A stretch of 64,000 nucleotides of DNA from Cokeromyces recurvatus. Taxonomy: Eukaryota > Mucoromycota > Mucoromycetes > Mucorales > Mucoraceae. Numbering within the stretch: position 1 is the first letter of the stretch; every line of letters starts with the position of its first letter. Positions 49,330 to 62,136 of this stretch are shown here, in pieces. Position numbers and translations under genes: made by a program. The notes under the pieces were generated by a model. That model did not search any database. It saw only the letters and a program-made list of their open reading frames with translations, and was not told the origin of the DNA. The stretch spans positions 186,001 to 250,000 of the forward strand of contig NW_026251420.1 in NCBI RefSeq assembly GCF_025118155.1, in the 5' to 3' direction.

Positions 49330-49658
49330 TAGTATAGTATAGAATAAAATTTAACACTCCGCATCATACTTTTTAAAACATGACTTTTTTTTTAAAAAAA
49401 AAAAATGGTGTATAATAATAACAGCGGATAAGAACACCTACATTTCTTTTACAATATGAGCTGATGATAAAGAAGAAGAAAGCAAGTGGTTAAAGAGAGA
49501 GAGAGAGAGAGAGATGGGGACGTTCTTTAAAGTACCGCGCCTGAATCCAAAATCATAGTATTTATTACATACACACACATATCTTTTTTTTTTCCTTCTT
49601 TATTCTATTACATTATTATATACAAAAAAAAAAAAAAATGGTTATCATCTTGAAACAT
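49330..49658. other. Intergenic between convergent CDC10 and ZDS-like gene
   Basis: 329 bp with GA repeats (49495-49514) and A tracts. It holds both 3' ends. No gene seen. Confidence 0.55.
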
Positions 49659-51049
49659 TTACATCCCATTGCCTTGGACCAACAAAGGATTATAATCAGT
49701 ATTCCTAATTGGTTTATATTTCTTGTTCTTGTTGGCTACACTCTCTTGTCTTTTTCCTTTTTCAATAACAAACGTTGTGTGATCTTGATCAAGGTTCGAA
49801 AATAAAAGAGATGAAGGTATCACATAAGGTTGATGATGGTACTCATTGGAATAAGCAGTAACTCGTTGATATGAAGGATGACTATGATTTGACAGAGTGA
49901 TTAAAGAAGAAGAAAGCGAAGGTGAAGACGAAGAAGACGAAGACGACGAAGACGACGAAAACGACAAAGACGACGAAGATAACAGAGAGACAAGTCGATA
50001 GATTATATTGGATATCATGACTTGTTGATAAAGAGGTCGACGTGGATTAGAAAGCTTCAGATAGGATAATTGATACAGTGTATTATGATCTATATTTGGT
50101 TTTCGTTGTTGTACTAAGGATGTCCTTTTCTTTTTATTCTCTTTAGGAAATAATAAAGATTTTACAGAATGACTATTCTTTTTTAAATCTTGAAATAGGC
50201 TACTGAGCCATGATGATCTATTCTGCTTCTGTTTCCTTTTCTTTCCTTCTTCTTCTTCTTCTACTATGATCTGTTTTGAATGGTGAAACATCTCCTTTTG
50301 TATTATTACATTTGATTGTATTGTATCATACTTCTTGGAAGGAATAGGAGTAGACGGCTCTTTATAATGAAAAGAAGGGGGTAGTAATGATTGATGTTCA
50401 TACTTTTCTCCTTATTTTAATACCTGAGAGTTATTATTATAACTAATTATTATAACTTACTATACCATTCAAATCTTCTTTTGATGTAGGTGTTAAAGGT
50501 GGTTCTTCATCTTCATCATTGTCTTCTTCTTCTTCTTCTTCTTTACTTTTCATGTTTGTAGAAGCTTCATTTACGTCATACGAAACATGAGATAACAAAG
50601 ATGACCGTTTTTTTTTCAACTTTGTTGCTATTAATTTTTGCTCATAATGAGTATCTGGCCAATCTTTATATATTGTCTTTGATAGGATGCGATCATCTTC
50701 TTTAGAGTGCTTTAGTATTTCTTTATTTTGACTATGAATGATGGTTATTATGTGTGTAAAAAAAAAAGAAATTCTAATTCTCTTTTTTTTTTTTTTAATA
50801 TTGAATTTAAGATTCCGGTTACCAAACAGGTTTAGTAGCAGCTGGAGACGTGAAGATTATATCATTATTATTACTGTTTGATATTTGTTTCTGTTGTTGT
50901 TTAGAATAAGGAATTATTATTGTAGGTGTTATGATATTATCTGTAATGAGTGTTACAACTACTTTATTATTACTACTACTATGAATAGGTGATGGCTGCT
51001 GCTTAGTAGTCGAGATAGGAAGATCGATTATTTCTTCAATAAGTTTCAT
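49659..51049 (-). CDS. ZDS1/ZDS2-like polarity regulator
   Basis: Exons 51049-50823, 50731-50461 and 50402-49659; 413 aa. The recognisable part is a Zds C-terminal-domain-like motif at about 273-303 (TLYQLSYLKLSNPRRPLYQQ then VMISNIIYRL), close to the family pattern IYRLSHxKLANPRRPLxxQVLxSNFMY. The rest is low complexity: acidic EEEEED, a basic KKRKQKQNR stretch and a long Ser run with Asp/Lys. Zds proteins bind PP2A-Cdc55 and control mitotic exit and cell polarity in yeast. The third exon's acceptor (GAAAAG) is weak but keeps the frame and the motif. Confidence 0.72.
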
Positions 51050-53283
51050 GATGAAGACAAGAAAAGAAAAAAGAAAAAAGAAAAAAGAAAAAGAGAAGAA
51101 AAAAAGAGAACATTATACATGAATAAATAAAATAAAATGAACTACTACTCTCTTTTTTTTTTTTTCTACACTAAAAAAGGGGATATTTTCCTATAAAATA
51201 TGCAGGGGAGAGCCATTATTGTCCCGAACAACATGATAACTTGTGACACATATTCATGTTGTACACAATGAATACTTTTATTTTTTTTCGGCTTTTGCCA
51301 CATTTACCATCACCATCACCACTACCACTACCACTATCACTACCACTACCATTTAATTTGGCTACCTTTGAAATATAATCAGTCTTTTGATCTTCAAGCT
51401 GAGTTACTACAATGATTGACACATAGCTTGGTAGCAGTATTTGATAATTGCAAGCTATTAGGTTAAATGAATATATATATATATATATATCTTCTTTAAA
51501 GCTACTCTACTCTAAACTAAAAAGTGGATGGGAGGGCATTAGTGTTTGTTAATCGAGTTATAATAATCTATGTTTAAAAAAGAGTCCTTTGATCTGAAAG
51601 GATTGCTAGTCAATAATAGCTTGAATTCTTTGATAAATACTCCTTTTACTGTAGTCATCTGAAACTATAATATGCTTTGAAAGTATATAAATATGTATAA
51701 ATGTGATATTTGGAGTTAAGATTGTTATGATCATGATTGTTTATATAAATAAAATGATCGTTTATTACATGATACAAATATAAAGGAGATGAGTTATTAA
51801 ATTATTATATTCCCTCCCCGTCCCCTTCAACATACAATATTTAATAATAATCATTGTTAACATCGCGAGAAAAAAAAAAGGAGGGGTAGGATAGATTTTA
51901 TTACATAATAGTGGACACTATGGATATAATATATAGCACAAAATATTAATAGATGTGTATAAGGGTGATAATAGCAGTCATTTTCTGTATATACATGCTT
52001 CTTGTATTAGCTTATCTTTGTTGTGGTGGTGATGAATAATCATAAGTTTTATTTGCTGTTAACATCTTTAACTGGTTAGTTTAAGGTATGGGGGGGAGAG
52101 TCATAAAATGAGTGAAACTGGTCGAATCCAATAGACTTTGATTTTAAAAGTTTTCCTTACCTTGATCACTCCCAAACCTGATAGGCACTCATGATCCTTA
52201 ACTAAGGATTTTAGAGCGTGTTCTTGGCTCATGACTTTGCCACGCCATCATTTTATTTTATTTATTTTATTTTTTATTGAAATGCATGCATATCTTGTAC
52301 CCAAAAGGCAGAATCTAGAGAAAGTGGGGTTATAGAAGAGGAAAAGGAAAGCCTCTTCTAATCATAAAAGTCTTTTTTTTTTCTTATCGAAGAAAGTAAA
52401 TACCCTATGAAAAAGAAAGATTTGCCTATATAAAGAACGTAAAATGTGGGGAGCCACCGAAAAAGGGGGGCATTCTATATAAACTCCTTTAATTTCATAA
52501 AGAGCATTCATATGCTATACTGAATCAAGCAAGAATCGTGATTATTGAGTCTTTTTCTTTTTTTTTTTTTTTCCGGCTGATGAAGAAACGTGAACCGAGA
52601 TAGAATTCTATATCAGGAAAAAAAAATGAAATGACAGACAAAAAGATGTTTTAGTTTCTAGAATTATAGTTTCTGAAAAAAAAAATCATTGTAACTCTTC
52701 CGTGCTCTTCCCTTATTTATTATTTTATCTGTGTGCTCTGCAGTTTGGCTCAACTTGTTCTGTACTTGACTCTATTAGGTTCAAATAAGTTGTTTCTCAT
52801 TATAATGTCTATTGTTACTACTTGATATTAATGGCTGTCAACTGGAGGGGATTATATGTATATCAAAGGCCGCAAATTGGTATGACAAAAGTTTAAAAAA
52901 AACGAGTAGAATACTTTCAAAGTGACATATGTCAATATAAAATAGTCATCATGATGGTATCACTTCAAATGATACTATTTCTTTATTAAATAATATTTTT
53001 TTTTATTATTATTTGACACAAAGGATAAATGGAATGTATTTTATGAGATTTAAATCTTGAATATATAAACTCATTTGTTCTTATCAAAAGAGGAACCTTA
53101 CACAACTAATATGTATGCAAATGTATAAGAGATAAAAGAAGCGTTCTCTTTATTACTGTTACACAATGTATAAACGGAAATACTTGAACAGATACATTCA
53201 ACATGCTTATGAACATAAAAGTGTAAACTCTTTATTGTATATTTATGAAGAGGAGTAATAGTACACAGTTAGCTTCTTCTACT
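51050..53283. other. Intergenic, 2.2 kb
   Basis: The longer spacer of the polarity-gene group. It contains a (CAC/TAC) repeat at 51308-51352 inside a Gly/Ser-repeat frame without a start codon, and AT repeats at 51472-51491. A GC-richer patch at 52160-52250 has a hairpin ATCCTTA-AC-TAAGGAT (52194-52209). Two TATATAAA-type words fall near 52427 and 52476. No protein gene supported. Confidence 0.45.
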
Positions 53284-53484
53284 TTATATTTGAGGAATGG
53301 GAATATTAAAATCTTTTAAAATTGAAATAAGCTCAAGTTTTTGATGTTCCTTTTTCTTGATTAAATCTTTTAATTTAGGAACTCGTTGATCATAATAGCG
53401 TATTTTTTCATTCTTCATTTTCAATTCCTGTTTCAATTTACGGATCTATTATTCAAGTAGAAAAAGAAAGGCAAGTTTGGGTAA

Positions 53485-53516
<32 letters not shown>

Positions 53517-54306
53517 CTTACTGTCTCTATTTGCTCATATATAAATGTTGCAGTCATAAAATGTGTTGTATCGTTCTTTTGCTTTCTTTGATTTAGTCTG
53601 TCTTTGACTATATAGAATGTATCATCATCTTCGGATATAGATTTATTATATAAAGAATGGTAGAGTCTAAGTTTTAGATCAAAATTTTCTTTCCTCAAGT
53701 CTGTAAGCATCTATTATTAAAAGATTGAATAAATTCATGACTCTAGTTCTTAATAAGGGGGAAAAAAAAACTTACTTGATCTATCTCTTTCAAAGGAGCA
53801 ATTTTGGAAGTAGGATTATGATTCATGTCTCTTTGATTATAAAAATGGGTCAATTGTTGATTTACGATATGAGTAGAGGATGTAGGTGGAGTACCAAACA
53901 TATGTTGTGTAGATATCTTGTATCTAGATGGAGCTTGCACTTTAGAAGTTATAGGATGTTGATCAAGGGTCATGATTCTTTTTTTTATTGTTTGAAGATG
54001 ATTCATACTTTTACTATCACGAATCATTCCTTCTGATAAGCGACTGCTTATTGTAGAACTACTACTATTAATACTACTACTACTACTACTACTACTACTT
54101 GATAAACAAGAAAAATTTGAAGAAAGTGAAGGAATTGTACATATAGATGCGTCACTATGAGTTGATGCTGTTGAGGTTGTAAAAGAGATAGATCTACTCA
54201 TTTTGTCAAAAACTATTTTCCTCCCTGCTTTCTTCTCTATATTTGTGTCTTCTTGAAATTTAATTTGCCTCATTTTGGATCGAATTCGTTCTATCATTGT
54301 GTTCAT
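53284..54306 (-). CDS. Short CM1-motif (centrosomin/Mto1-type) coiled-coil protein
   Basis: Exons 54306-53776, 53710-53522 and 53445-53284; 293 aa. The key segment spans the first intron, at about 170-197: APLKEIDQ joined to MLTDLRKENFDLKLRLYHSL. It matches the centrosomin motif 1 pattern (LKE.e..i..LkKENF.LKL+iy.L) that recruits gamma-tubulin complexes in Mto1, Pcp1/Spc110-like proteins and CDK5RAP2. Residues 1-170 are basic and Ser-rich. A coiled coil follows CM1 (residues about 240-285, IRKLKQELKMKNEKIRYYD). At 293 aa it is far shorter than known CM1 scaffolds. Confidence 0.75.
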
Positions 54307-54759
54307 GATAAAGTTAGTGTATATAAAATTAGATAAAAGAAGAGATAAAAGAAAATATTGATTTTATAAAAATAATAATAAAAAGAGAGAAAGGAAATAG
54401 ATAAAAGTTAAAATAAGAAAGAATATATATATATATATCTGTAGCAGAAAGAAAAATGCTGTCAATTCCTTTTGTTCAGAAAAGATACATACTTGTGCAT
54501 CTTTGAAATAGCAGAAATAATTATGATAACGAATAACAAAGCCTACACATGTATAGAAAAAAAAAGTGTAATATTGAGCAGTCTATACATACACTCATGT
54601 ACACACACACATATATATATTTATAAATATCTATATTGTGGATTTAATCTAACACTTATTTTCTCTATTCTTTAAGAAATCTAAATATCTTGTAACTACA
54701 TCTATTTGTATATCAACTACGAATGTTACATTTTAAGTTAGAGTTATTGCCTTTTAAAC

Positions 54760-54793
<34 letters not shown>

Positions 54794-56941
54794 TCAAGTT
54801 ATTATCCTATTATCAGAAATACTAAAGGTTAACTCGATTTGTATCCCAAAAGAAAGGTTAACAGCTATACTATTCTCTATAGTGTGTATGTGTATGTGTA
54901 TTCATTGACTTGATATTATAATATTTAAGGAATGATGAATTATCGTGAACGATACTTCAACATGTATCATATAAAGTAGAAGGAACATAATTGTAATTTA
55001 GACCATCGTTGTAATGATTTAACTTGGATAATAAGTTATTATAAATAAAATAAAAAATAAAAATTAGGCTTCAATAGAAACTAGGAAATACTTTATTCTG
55101 CTGTATGCGTATTTTAAAATTAACAAAATAGAACGCTCATAGTTTTATTAAGCCTTTCTTTCTTCTTCTTTTATACTTCATGATGATGATGTGTTGTCTC
55201 ATTTACCTCCCTTAACTTTCAAACATCATAATTTAACTTGTATTTAATTTATTTTCTTATCTTATATGCCACGAACAAATAGTCTCACTTTTAAAACTAC
55301 CTTTTCTTTGTTTCCTGAAATAGTATCTGTCTACAAGTACTATCTACAGTCTACATAGACCGCGTTCAATATAAATGAGATGAATTGTAAAAATAACAAA
55401 TAATGATTATGTAATGAAATGAAAGCATATATCCTATTTTCTTGAAATAAAAAGAAAAGCATTTTAATTACACATGTTCCTTATCGTATTACCAAAAAAA
55501 AAATATATGTCTATTTGTATATATCAGAATGTCCGTGTCCCTCTGCCTCTCTACTCTCTCTACTCCTCCTCCTCCTCCTCCTCTTTCCCCCCCCTTTAAA
55601 TAAGAATGTACACATAAATACACATGTGTGAATATATAAATACATTTATATGAATATACAAATACATACACACATTTATATATTATCTTGTCATATTAAG
55701 TAACACTTTAATCGGGATTGTCATTCCGAGAAAATAGTAGTGTATTCGTGTACCTATTTCATAATAGTGAGATTAGAAGATGATCCTATACATGTATGTA
55801 TGCATGTATGTTCTGTTATGCCACTATAAATCATCATAATAGAATAACTTTGATGAAAATACTATAGATATGCAGGGAACCTTTATTCTAAAAAAGATAC
55901 ATAATCTAATTTATTACTGTCTGTCAGTGAATATAAGGAGAAGAAGAAGAAGAAGTATAGAATGAGATGATTTGATATCTATCTCCTCTACTTGTGAACC
56001 TCCTTACATGATAATCATCATTATTAAAGTAGTTATTAGCATGATTACACATGTATTTTAGAACATATAACAAGTCATTTATTAAATGATTATCAATTCA
56101 GCATGTAGTATATGAATACATATACAAATATAAATAGGTGGGTATAAAGTAAATAATATGAAAAGGGCCATACAGAATAATGATATGCAAGTTCTTCTTT
56201 AAATATATACATGTATATAACTCCTTAATTAACATAAATATCTCACATCATAAAATTTAATTTATGCCAAGGAGAATTAAAGACATGAAGTTGATATTCG
56301 ATATAACACACACACATGTATTTCCTCTTCCCCTCCCCCTCCTCTCTTCTCTCCCGGAATTCTTCACTTGATAGACTTTATTAACAAAACCTTTTTTTTT
56401 TTTTGGGTACCAAAAATAGATATCGGAAATGGATCCGTCATTTACTAGAGAAAGACTCTCATGTTGATCGACAAGAAATATGGACGAATATGGGAAATTA
56501 TGAAGTGAACAGACAATTTCGGAGTTTGACTAGCTTATTTTATTGCAACGCATGCATTCAACATGTGAAACGTTGGCTACACATATTATGAATAGGAGAG
56601 GAAAGGAAGTAACTTTCTAAGCTGTTGGTTTATCAAGTTGATCGTTTATTTATTACATTTCTCCTAATAAATACAAACTCTTTTTTTTTTTTTTAAACTG
56701 TTGTGTAAATTTTATAGGAGTGAGTTAAATCAAGAAAAGGGAGAAAGAAAGAATATAAATATGTCTTTTCTTTTCTATTCTATTCTCTTTTCTTTTTTTT
56801 TCTTTTTCTTTTTTTTTTTTTCCTTTTTTTTTTAAAAAAAAACAATACCTTAAATTTGTTTGGTTGTCTTGACAACTGACTCTAATTATAAATACCGCTA
56901 TTATTAAAAAAAAGAATATACAAATATACCTATATAAATAT
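54307..56941. other. Intergenic, 2.6 kb
   Basis: AT-rich with AAT runs (54762-54790), a CCT run (55564-55582) and CA/TA stretches near 55610-55680. A 60-codon open frame at 56403-56591 (reading YRKWIRHLLEKDSHVDRQEI) looks protein-like but has no ATG at its start and no partner exon. It may be a relic or a missed exon of the downstream gene. Nothing else recognised. Confidence 0.4.
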
Positions 56942-57883
56942 ATGGAGATTTTGGAACTGGTTCATCACGAAACTACGCCTGGTTTAGAAAAACCTTTTTC
57001 GTGCACGTTTAAAGACTGTAAAAAGACATTTGGTAGAAGATCTGATTTAGTTAGACATTCGCGTATTCATACAAATGAAAGGTAGAAATGATTTATTTAT
57101 TTTTGTACCTTATTTGTGTCAATTCTTTTATTCTAACTTTGTTTATATATGAATATAGACCATTTCAGTGTCGTTTACCTGATTGTGGAAAAAGTTTTAT
57201 TCAGGTACACATTATATAAAACTGATGTATTTTATATATTTCTAAAACAATATACATGTATTAGCGTTCTGCATTAACTGTACATATGCGTACACACTCT
57301 GGTGAAAGACCTCATGTATGCGAATTTCCACTTTGTAACAAAAGCTTCAGTGATAGTAGTTCTCTCGCTCGCCATAGGTAAATAACCTATATATATGTAT
57401 GTATATACAATACTCATTTATTCATTCTTTAGGCGTACGCATACAGGGAAAAGACCTTATAAATGTCCATTTGATGATTGTTTAAAGAGTTTTGTACGTA
57501 AAACGATTTTAACAAAACATATGAAAAATGATCATACAACAAATGGTAGAAGACCTTCTTTACAATGGCAACCTTTTATTGAAGAAAGACGTAAGGTGAT
57601 GCTTCAACAACAACAACAACAACAACAACAAGCTGCTTGTGCATGCACAGCAGACTCACCTTATTGGTCTCCACCCACTACGCCTGCTTTATCTGTTTTT
57701 GAGGATAACTTAAGTAGTTGTTCATCTGTTCATTCAAGATTATCCCCTATCGACCCTTGGTCATCTAATATTAGCCTTCCTAGTTTATCTAGTTTAGATC
57801 TCTTTAATGAAAAGCAACACTACAAGCTCTCTTCCCTAGTATCAATAAGAAGAGATAGTGGAATTTCATTATTATATCCTTAA
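56942..57883 (+). CDS. C2H2 zinc-finger transcription factor, four fingers
   Basis: Exons 56942-57081, 57159-57204, 57265-57377 and 57433-57883; 249 aa. Four consecutive C2H2 fingers run from C21 to about residue 150: [46 protein letters not shown] and [15 protein letters not shown], joined by TNERPF, SGERPH and TGKRPY linkers. Fingers 1, 2 and 3 are each cut by introns. The C-terminal 100 residues are Gln- and Ser-rich with SP/TP sites ([14 protein letters not shown]), a likely activation or regulatory region. It is probably nuclear and DNA-binding. The specific regulon is unknown. Confidence 0.9.
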
Positions 57884-58385
57884 ACCTATACATACCCAAC
57901 CCTTTCCTCTTCCTCCTCCTCTTTTATTTATTTACTTTACTTTACTTTATACATCTCCTCTCATCTACTCCCTCTTCCTTTATTTATAATATTTATATAA
58001 TCTATTTATTATATGCACTTTCAAAAGAAAAAAAAAAGCACAGTATATCCTCTTCTTCCTACTCCTCCTCCTCCTCCCCCTTCTTTTATGTTTATATGTT
58101 CTATATGTTCATTTATATGCATCTCCCTTTTTTCTATATTGTATGTCATCATCATCATCATCATACTTCTCTTTCTTTTATTATTAGCGCATTATCTTTT
58201 TTTTTTTTTTTATTTTAAAAAAATAAATCTTGACAATTGGATAGTATCATGTTTACAGTTTCAATTTCAAATTCTACCATTGTTTTTACCATGGATACAC
58301 TTTCCTCATTTGACAGTAGTTTCAATAATTTCTCTTTTAGTTCATTTAATTCTTTTTCCATTTTCCTTACTATATTTAAATAAGT
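57884..58385. other. Intergenic between convergent genes
   Basis: CT-rich 3' flank of the zinc-finger gene (57895-58080, CCTCCT and TTTACTTTACTTTA repeats), then T tracts. The ORF 58013-58420 is hydrophobic, composition-driven and antisense to the coiled-coil gene's end. No gene supported. Confidence 0.55.
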
Positions 58386-59170
58386 TTAGTTTAGTTTGTA
58401 TAAACTATAATCATAAATAGTACCAAAATTGTCCTTTTTGTTTGAAATCTCTACTGTTAACTGACTTATTTCTATCTTCATTTCCTTTATATCCTCTTTT
58501 ATTTTTTGTACCTGTATCTCTGCCATCTTTTCTTTTTCTTTTATATCTTTCAGATTAATTGAGTTTATTTCATAAGATAGTTGAGCAGCTCTTTCAAATT
58601 CATCGTTATCGATAGCAATCTCTTTACACTTTTTTAACCCTTTTAATTTATTAGTTTGCTTTATCACCGTTTCTTGCCATTTAAGATATCTTTCTTCATC
58701 TTTGCATTCCTTCTCCTGAAGTATTTTTAATGCTCTTTTCTTATTTTGCAAGGTATGTTGATCTCTAGATAATAAAAAAAAAAAAGTCTCATAAATAGAT
58801 GTATGTTAAATAGGACTTGTATGGACTATTGCTTCATTTTACTCTTTTAAATCTTCTTGGTATTGTGTCATATGTAAAGTTTGATGTTGATGAATGAGTT
58901 GTACAAGTTCAGAAAGTCCTTTATTTTCTTGACTGTATTGGGCTTGTTTATCTAATAACTCCTTTATTTGATTTTCAATGGAACCAATTTCATCTTGACG
59001 TCGTTTTATTTCGTTTTGATATTGTTTGATCTCTGCTTCAAGTTCATTATCTTTTATATCCAACATGAACTATTCATATACAAAAGAAGAATATAGGCTC
59101 TATCTGAATGTTATGTATACACATGCATATACACATATACATATATACATATACGCATATACATATACAT

Positions 59171-59221
<51 letters not shown>

Positions 59222-60662
59222 TATACACATATACACATATACACATATACATGTCTATATTTAAACTTCCTTACTATCTTTTCCTTTATCTCTTCTTGTC
59301 TTAATTCAATTAATCTTTTCTCTTCTTCAAACTGCTGTCTCTCTTCTTCAAATGGTTTTAGTTTTATCTCTATTTGCTTGTCCACCTTCTTAATTTCCTT
59401 TAATGTCTCTTGTCTTTCTATCTCAAGTTGTTCTAATTGTCTTTGAAGTTTAAGGATATCATTTTCTATCTCCTTGGATTTAGTGACAAGTTGTGATTTA
59501 TGTTCCATATCCATTTGCACCACTTCCTCCATTCTGCTTGTTAAATCTGTCTCATTTTGTTTCCATATATCTAAATCAAATACAATCTCGGATTGAACAC
59601 TTTGAAGATCCATACGTTCCTGTTCAAGTAACTGTTGTGTATGATGTAAGGCTGTCGTCGTCGTCGTCGTAGTCGTAGTCGCCGTGATGATAGTATCTTG
59701 ATTTAGATACTGATTCAGCTGTCGTGTTCGTTCTTGTTTAATATCATGATAACAGCTCACTAAATCATGAATGATTCTTTGTGATAATTCACCTGTATAT
59801 CTTTCCATCTTTTCTTTCCAAAATAATAAATCATTTTCACTTTTTCTACCTCCTATCAACATGTCCTTTAAACGAGATTGAATCAACTCGCTTTGTAGTT
59901 TGTACTGTTGAGCAGCATTAAAATCCTGATGACTGACAGCTTCTTGTATTTGCCTTTTCAGTTCTTTCAACTATGTGAATGTATAAGTTTTTTTTTTATT
60001 TATTATTTATACGCATGCAACTTTTTATTTTACCTGGTTTATCATGATAGGATATTCGTTCTGTTGTTGATATATTCTTTTTATCGCTTCAAACGCTTCT
60101 TGCTTTTGTTTTTCAAGTTTCTGAAAAGTGATGGAAGTGTGTAATAATTTCATTTCATTATCTGTTTTTAATAGCTTCGATTGTTTCATTTTTGGAGAGG
60201 GAGTCATAAGTGATGGCGATGAGCTCTTATTGCTTTTGTCTACTTTTATAATGAGATTATTTTAACATATCCCTCCTCCTTATGTAATAGTAGTAGTATC
60301 ATGCATATTATACTTTTATTTTTTTTTTCTTTAATATTACTCTGATTCATGAAACTATTCGATTCTAAAGAACTTGCTTTATAAAAAGATGGAAAAGTAC
60401 TGTTGTCTTTATTATCTTGATGATTATTGATGAATTGAAATTCAGATTGTTGTGAATGATCCTTATCTGATGACGGAGAATAACTAATATCATCAAATGC
60501 TTCTTCTAAAATAAATAAAGATGAGGAAGTCCACTTGGGCTGCTTATGTTTTGGAGGTGAATGATCATCAGTATCCAACAAAAGTAAAGCAGTCGGCAAT
60601 GTTGCATCTCCTTGTTTGTGTTGAGGGGATGCTTGATTAATAAAGTGAAATGAAGATGACAT
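58386..60662 (-). CDS. Long coiled-coil protein with UVR-like motifs
   Basis: Exons 60662-60341, 60239-60034, 59970-59275, 59069-58843 and 58764-58386; 609 aa. Residues 1-120 are Ser/Pro/Gln-rich. From about 130 to 600 it is almost continuous Glu/Lys/Gln-rich coiled coil. Two segments resemble the UVR motif (hydrophobic helix pair with D-F-xx-AA): KRQIQEAVSHQDFNAAQQYK (about 181-200) and CKEIAIDNDEFERAAQLSYE (about 530-549). A Thr run near 285 comes from an ACG/ACT microsatellite. Intron 3 is filled by ATACAC repeats. I do not recognise an orthologue; a scaffold or tether role is only a guess. Confidence 0.75.
59105..59254. repeat. ATACAC-type microsatellite, intronic
   Basis: About 150 bp of alternating purine-pyrimidine ATACAC/ATACAT repeats fill intron 3 of the UVR-like coiled-coil gene. 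They create spurious His/Ile/Tyr/Thr ORFs on both strands. Confidence 0.9.
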
Positions 60663-60742
60663 AAAGTTAGCAGTAAGATAAAAAGAAAAAAAAAAAGACT
60701 GTATGTGCGTGTGTGTGTGTGGAGGGGAATTGTTGTCTTCTG

Positions 60743-60781
<39 letters not shown>

Positions 60782-60936
60782 GGGACCTATTCATGATGAA
60801 ACTACCTCCTCCTCCTCCCCCCCCACACACACATATATATATAACAAATCAATCCCCACTCTTTTCCTTTTTTTTTTCTTTTCTTTTTTCCTAATAATTT
60901 ATATTCTCTTTATTGACACACACACACACACAATAA

Positions 60937-61935
60937 ATGGCAAGTTTGGAACCAATGAGATTCATGTTAAATGGCATATTTGCTGTTTATAAGCCTAGAG
61001 GATGGACTTCAAGAAAAGCAACAGATGCTGTTCAAGTTGAATTATCTAAATTACTATGGGAGAAAACAAATGAAAGCCAACTTTCTTCTGCCCCTTATAT
61101 AAAGAAAAAAAAAATGATCAAGATAGGTCATGGAGGCACTTTGGTAATTTAATCATTCATAAAACACAAGTAAAAAGAAAAAACTAATTAAACAAAAAAA
61201 TAAAATAAAATAAAATAAAATAAAAGGATCCTTTAGCTGAAGGCGTTCTAGGTACAATAATAATAATAATAATAATAATGTTCTTACATTAATCGATCCA
61301 TTAGTTTTAGGGGTGGGCGATGGTTGTAAGCAACTTTCAACGTTTCTTCAATGCAGCAAGGTATGATAAATAAATAAATAAATGAATAAATAATAATAGC
61401 TCTACTTACAATCACTAAGGAATATATTGTTACAGCTAAATTTGGTGAAGCAACAGATACATATGATGCTGAAGGAACAGTCATTCAGAAATGTAAAACA
61501 GAACATTTAAATAAACAACTCATTCAAGATACTTTGCAAAAGTTTAAAGGTCATATCACTCAAACACCTCCTCTGTAAGTTTACATCTAATATTATGTAT
61601 ATTTACATATTTATATATTTACATGTATCATTCATATACTGGATACAAGCTATTCAGCTGTTCGACTACAAGGTAAAAGGCTATATGACTATGCAAGATT
61701 GAAACTAGATTTACCAGAACCTATCAAGACACGTCAAGTATTTGTTGAAGATATTCAATTATTAGATTTTCATGAAAATAGTTGTAAAATACGTGTGGTT
61801 TGTGGAGGAGGAACATATATAAGAAGTATTGTACATGACATGGCTACTCAAATGGAGACATGTGCACATGTAACAGCATTAATAAGAACAAGACAAGGTG
61901 ATTTCACAATAGATGATGTGTATAAATTAGAATGA
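60937..61935 (+). CDS. PUS4: tRNA pseudouridine-55 synthase (TruB/Pus4)
   Basis: Exons 60937-61143, 61227-61251, 61305-61360, 61420-61574 and 61650-61935; 242 aa. Core motifs: GIFAVYKPRGWTSRKATD, then GHGGTL^DPLAEGVLVLGVG, with catalytic Asp70 placed at the start of a 25-nt second exon. KEYIVTAKFGEATDTYDAEG, PPLYSAVRLQGKRLYDYAR and CGGGTYIRSIVHDMA follow. It makes pseudouridine 55 in the T-loop of tRNAs. It is shorter than yeast Pus4 (403 aa), lacking the C-terminal extension, but the TruB catalytic domain is complete. Confidence 0.94.
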
Positions 61936-62136
61936 TACTACTAAAGTGGCTTAGATGATTACATGCATATTATATGCAGCATATTAAGTGATGGTTTCAA
62001 ATAAATAATTTGTAGCAGAGATTTGATTAAATAACTTGGTGATGGTAGTACATAGTCGTCATTCTACTTTCTTTACTTTTCTTCTTTTTCTTTTTTTATT
62101 TTTTATTTTCCCTCTATTTTTTTATTATTTACTTTA

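Noticed and set aside
51216..51422. Minus-strand frame with a Gly/Ser/Asp repeat
   Set aside because: No ATG, repeat-driven, no splice partner; left as intergenic.
52111..52145. GGTCGAATCC resembling a tRNA B box
   Set aside because: No A box, acceptor stem or T stem could be fitted around it.
56403..56591. Open frame of about 60 codons before the zinc-finger gene
   Set aside because: Protein-like but without a start codon or a convincing splice partner; mentioned in the intergenic entry only.
59026..59446. ORFs of repeated His/Ile/Tyr/Thr
   Set aside because: Translation of the ATACAC microsatellite in an intron.
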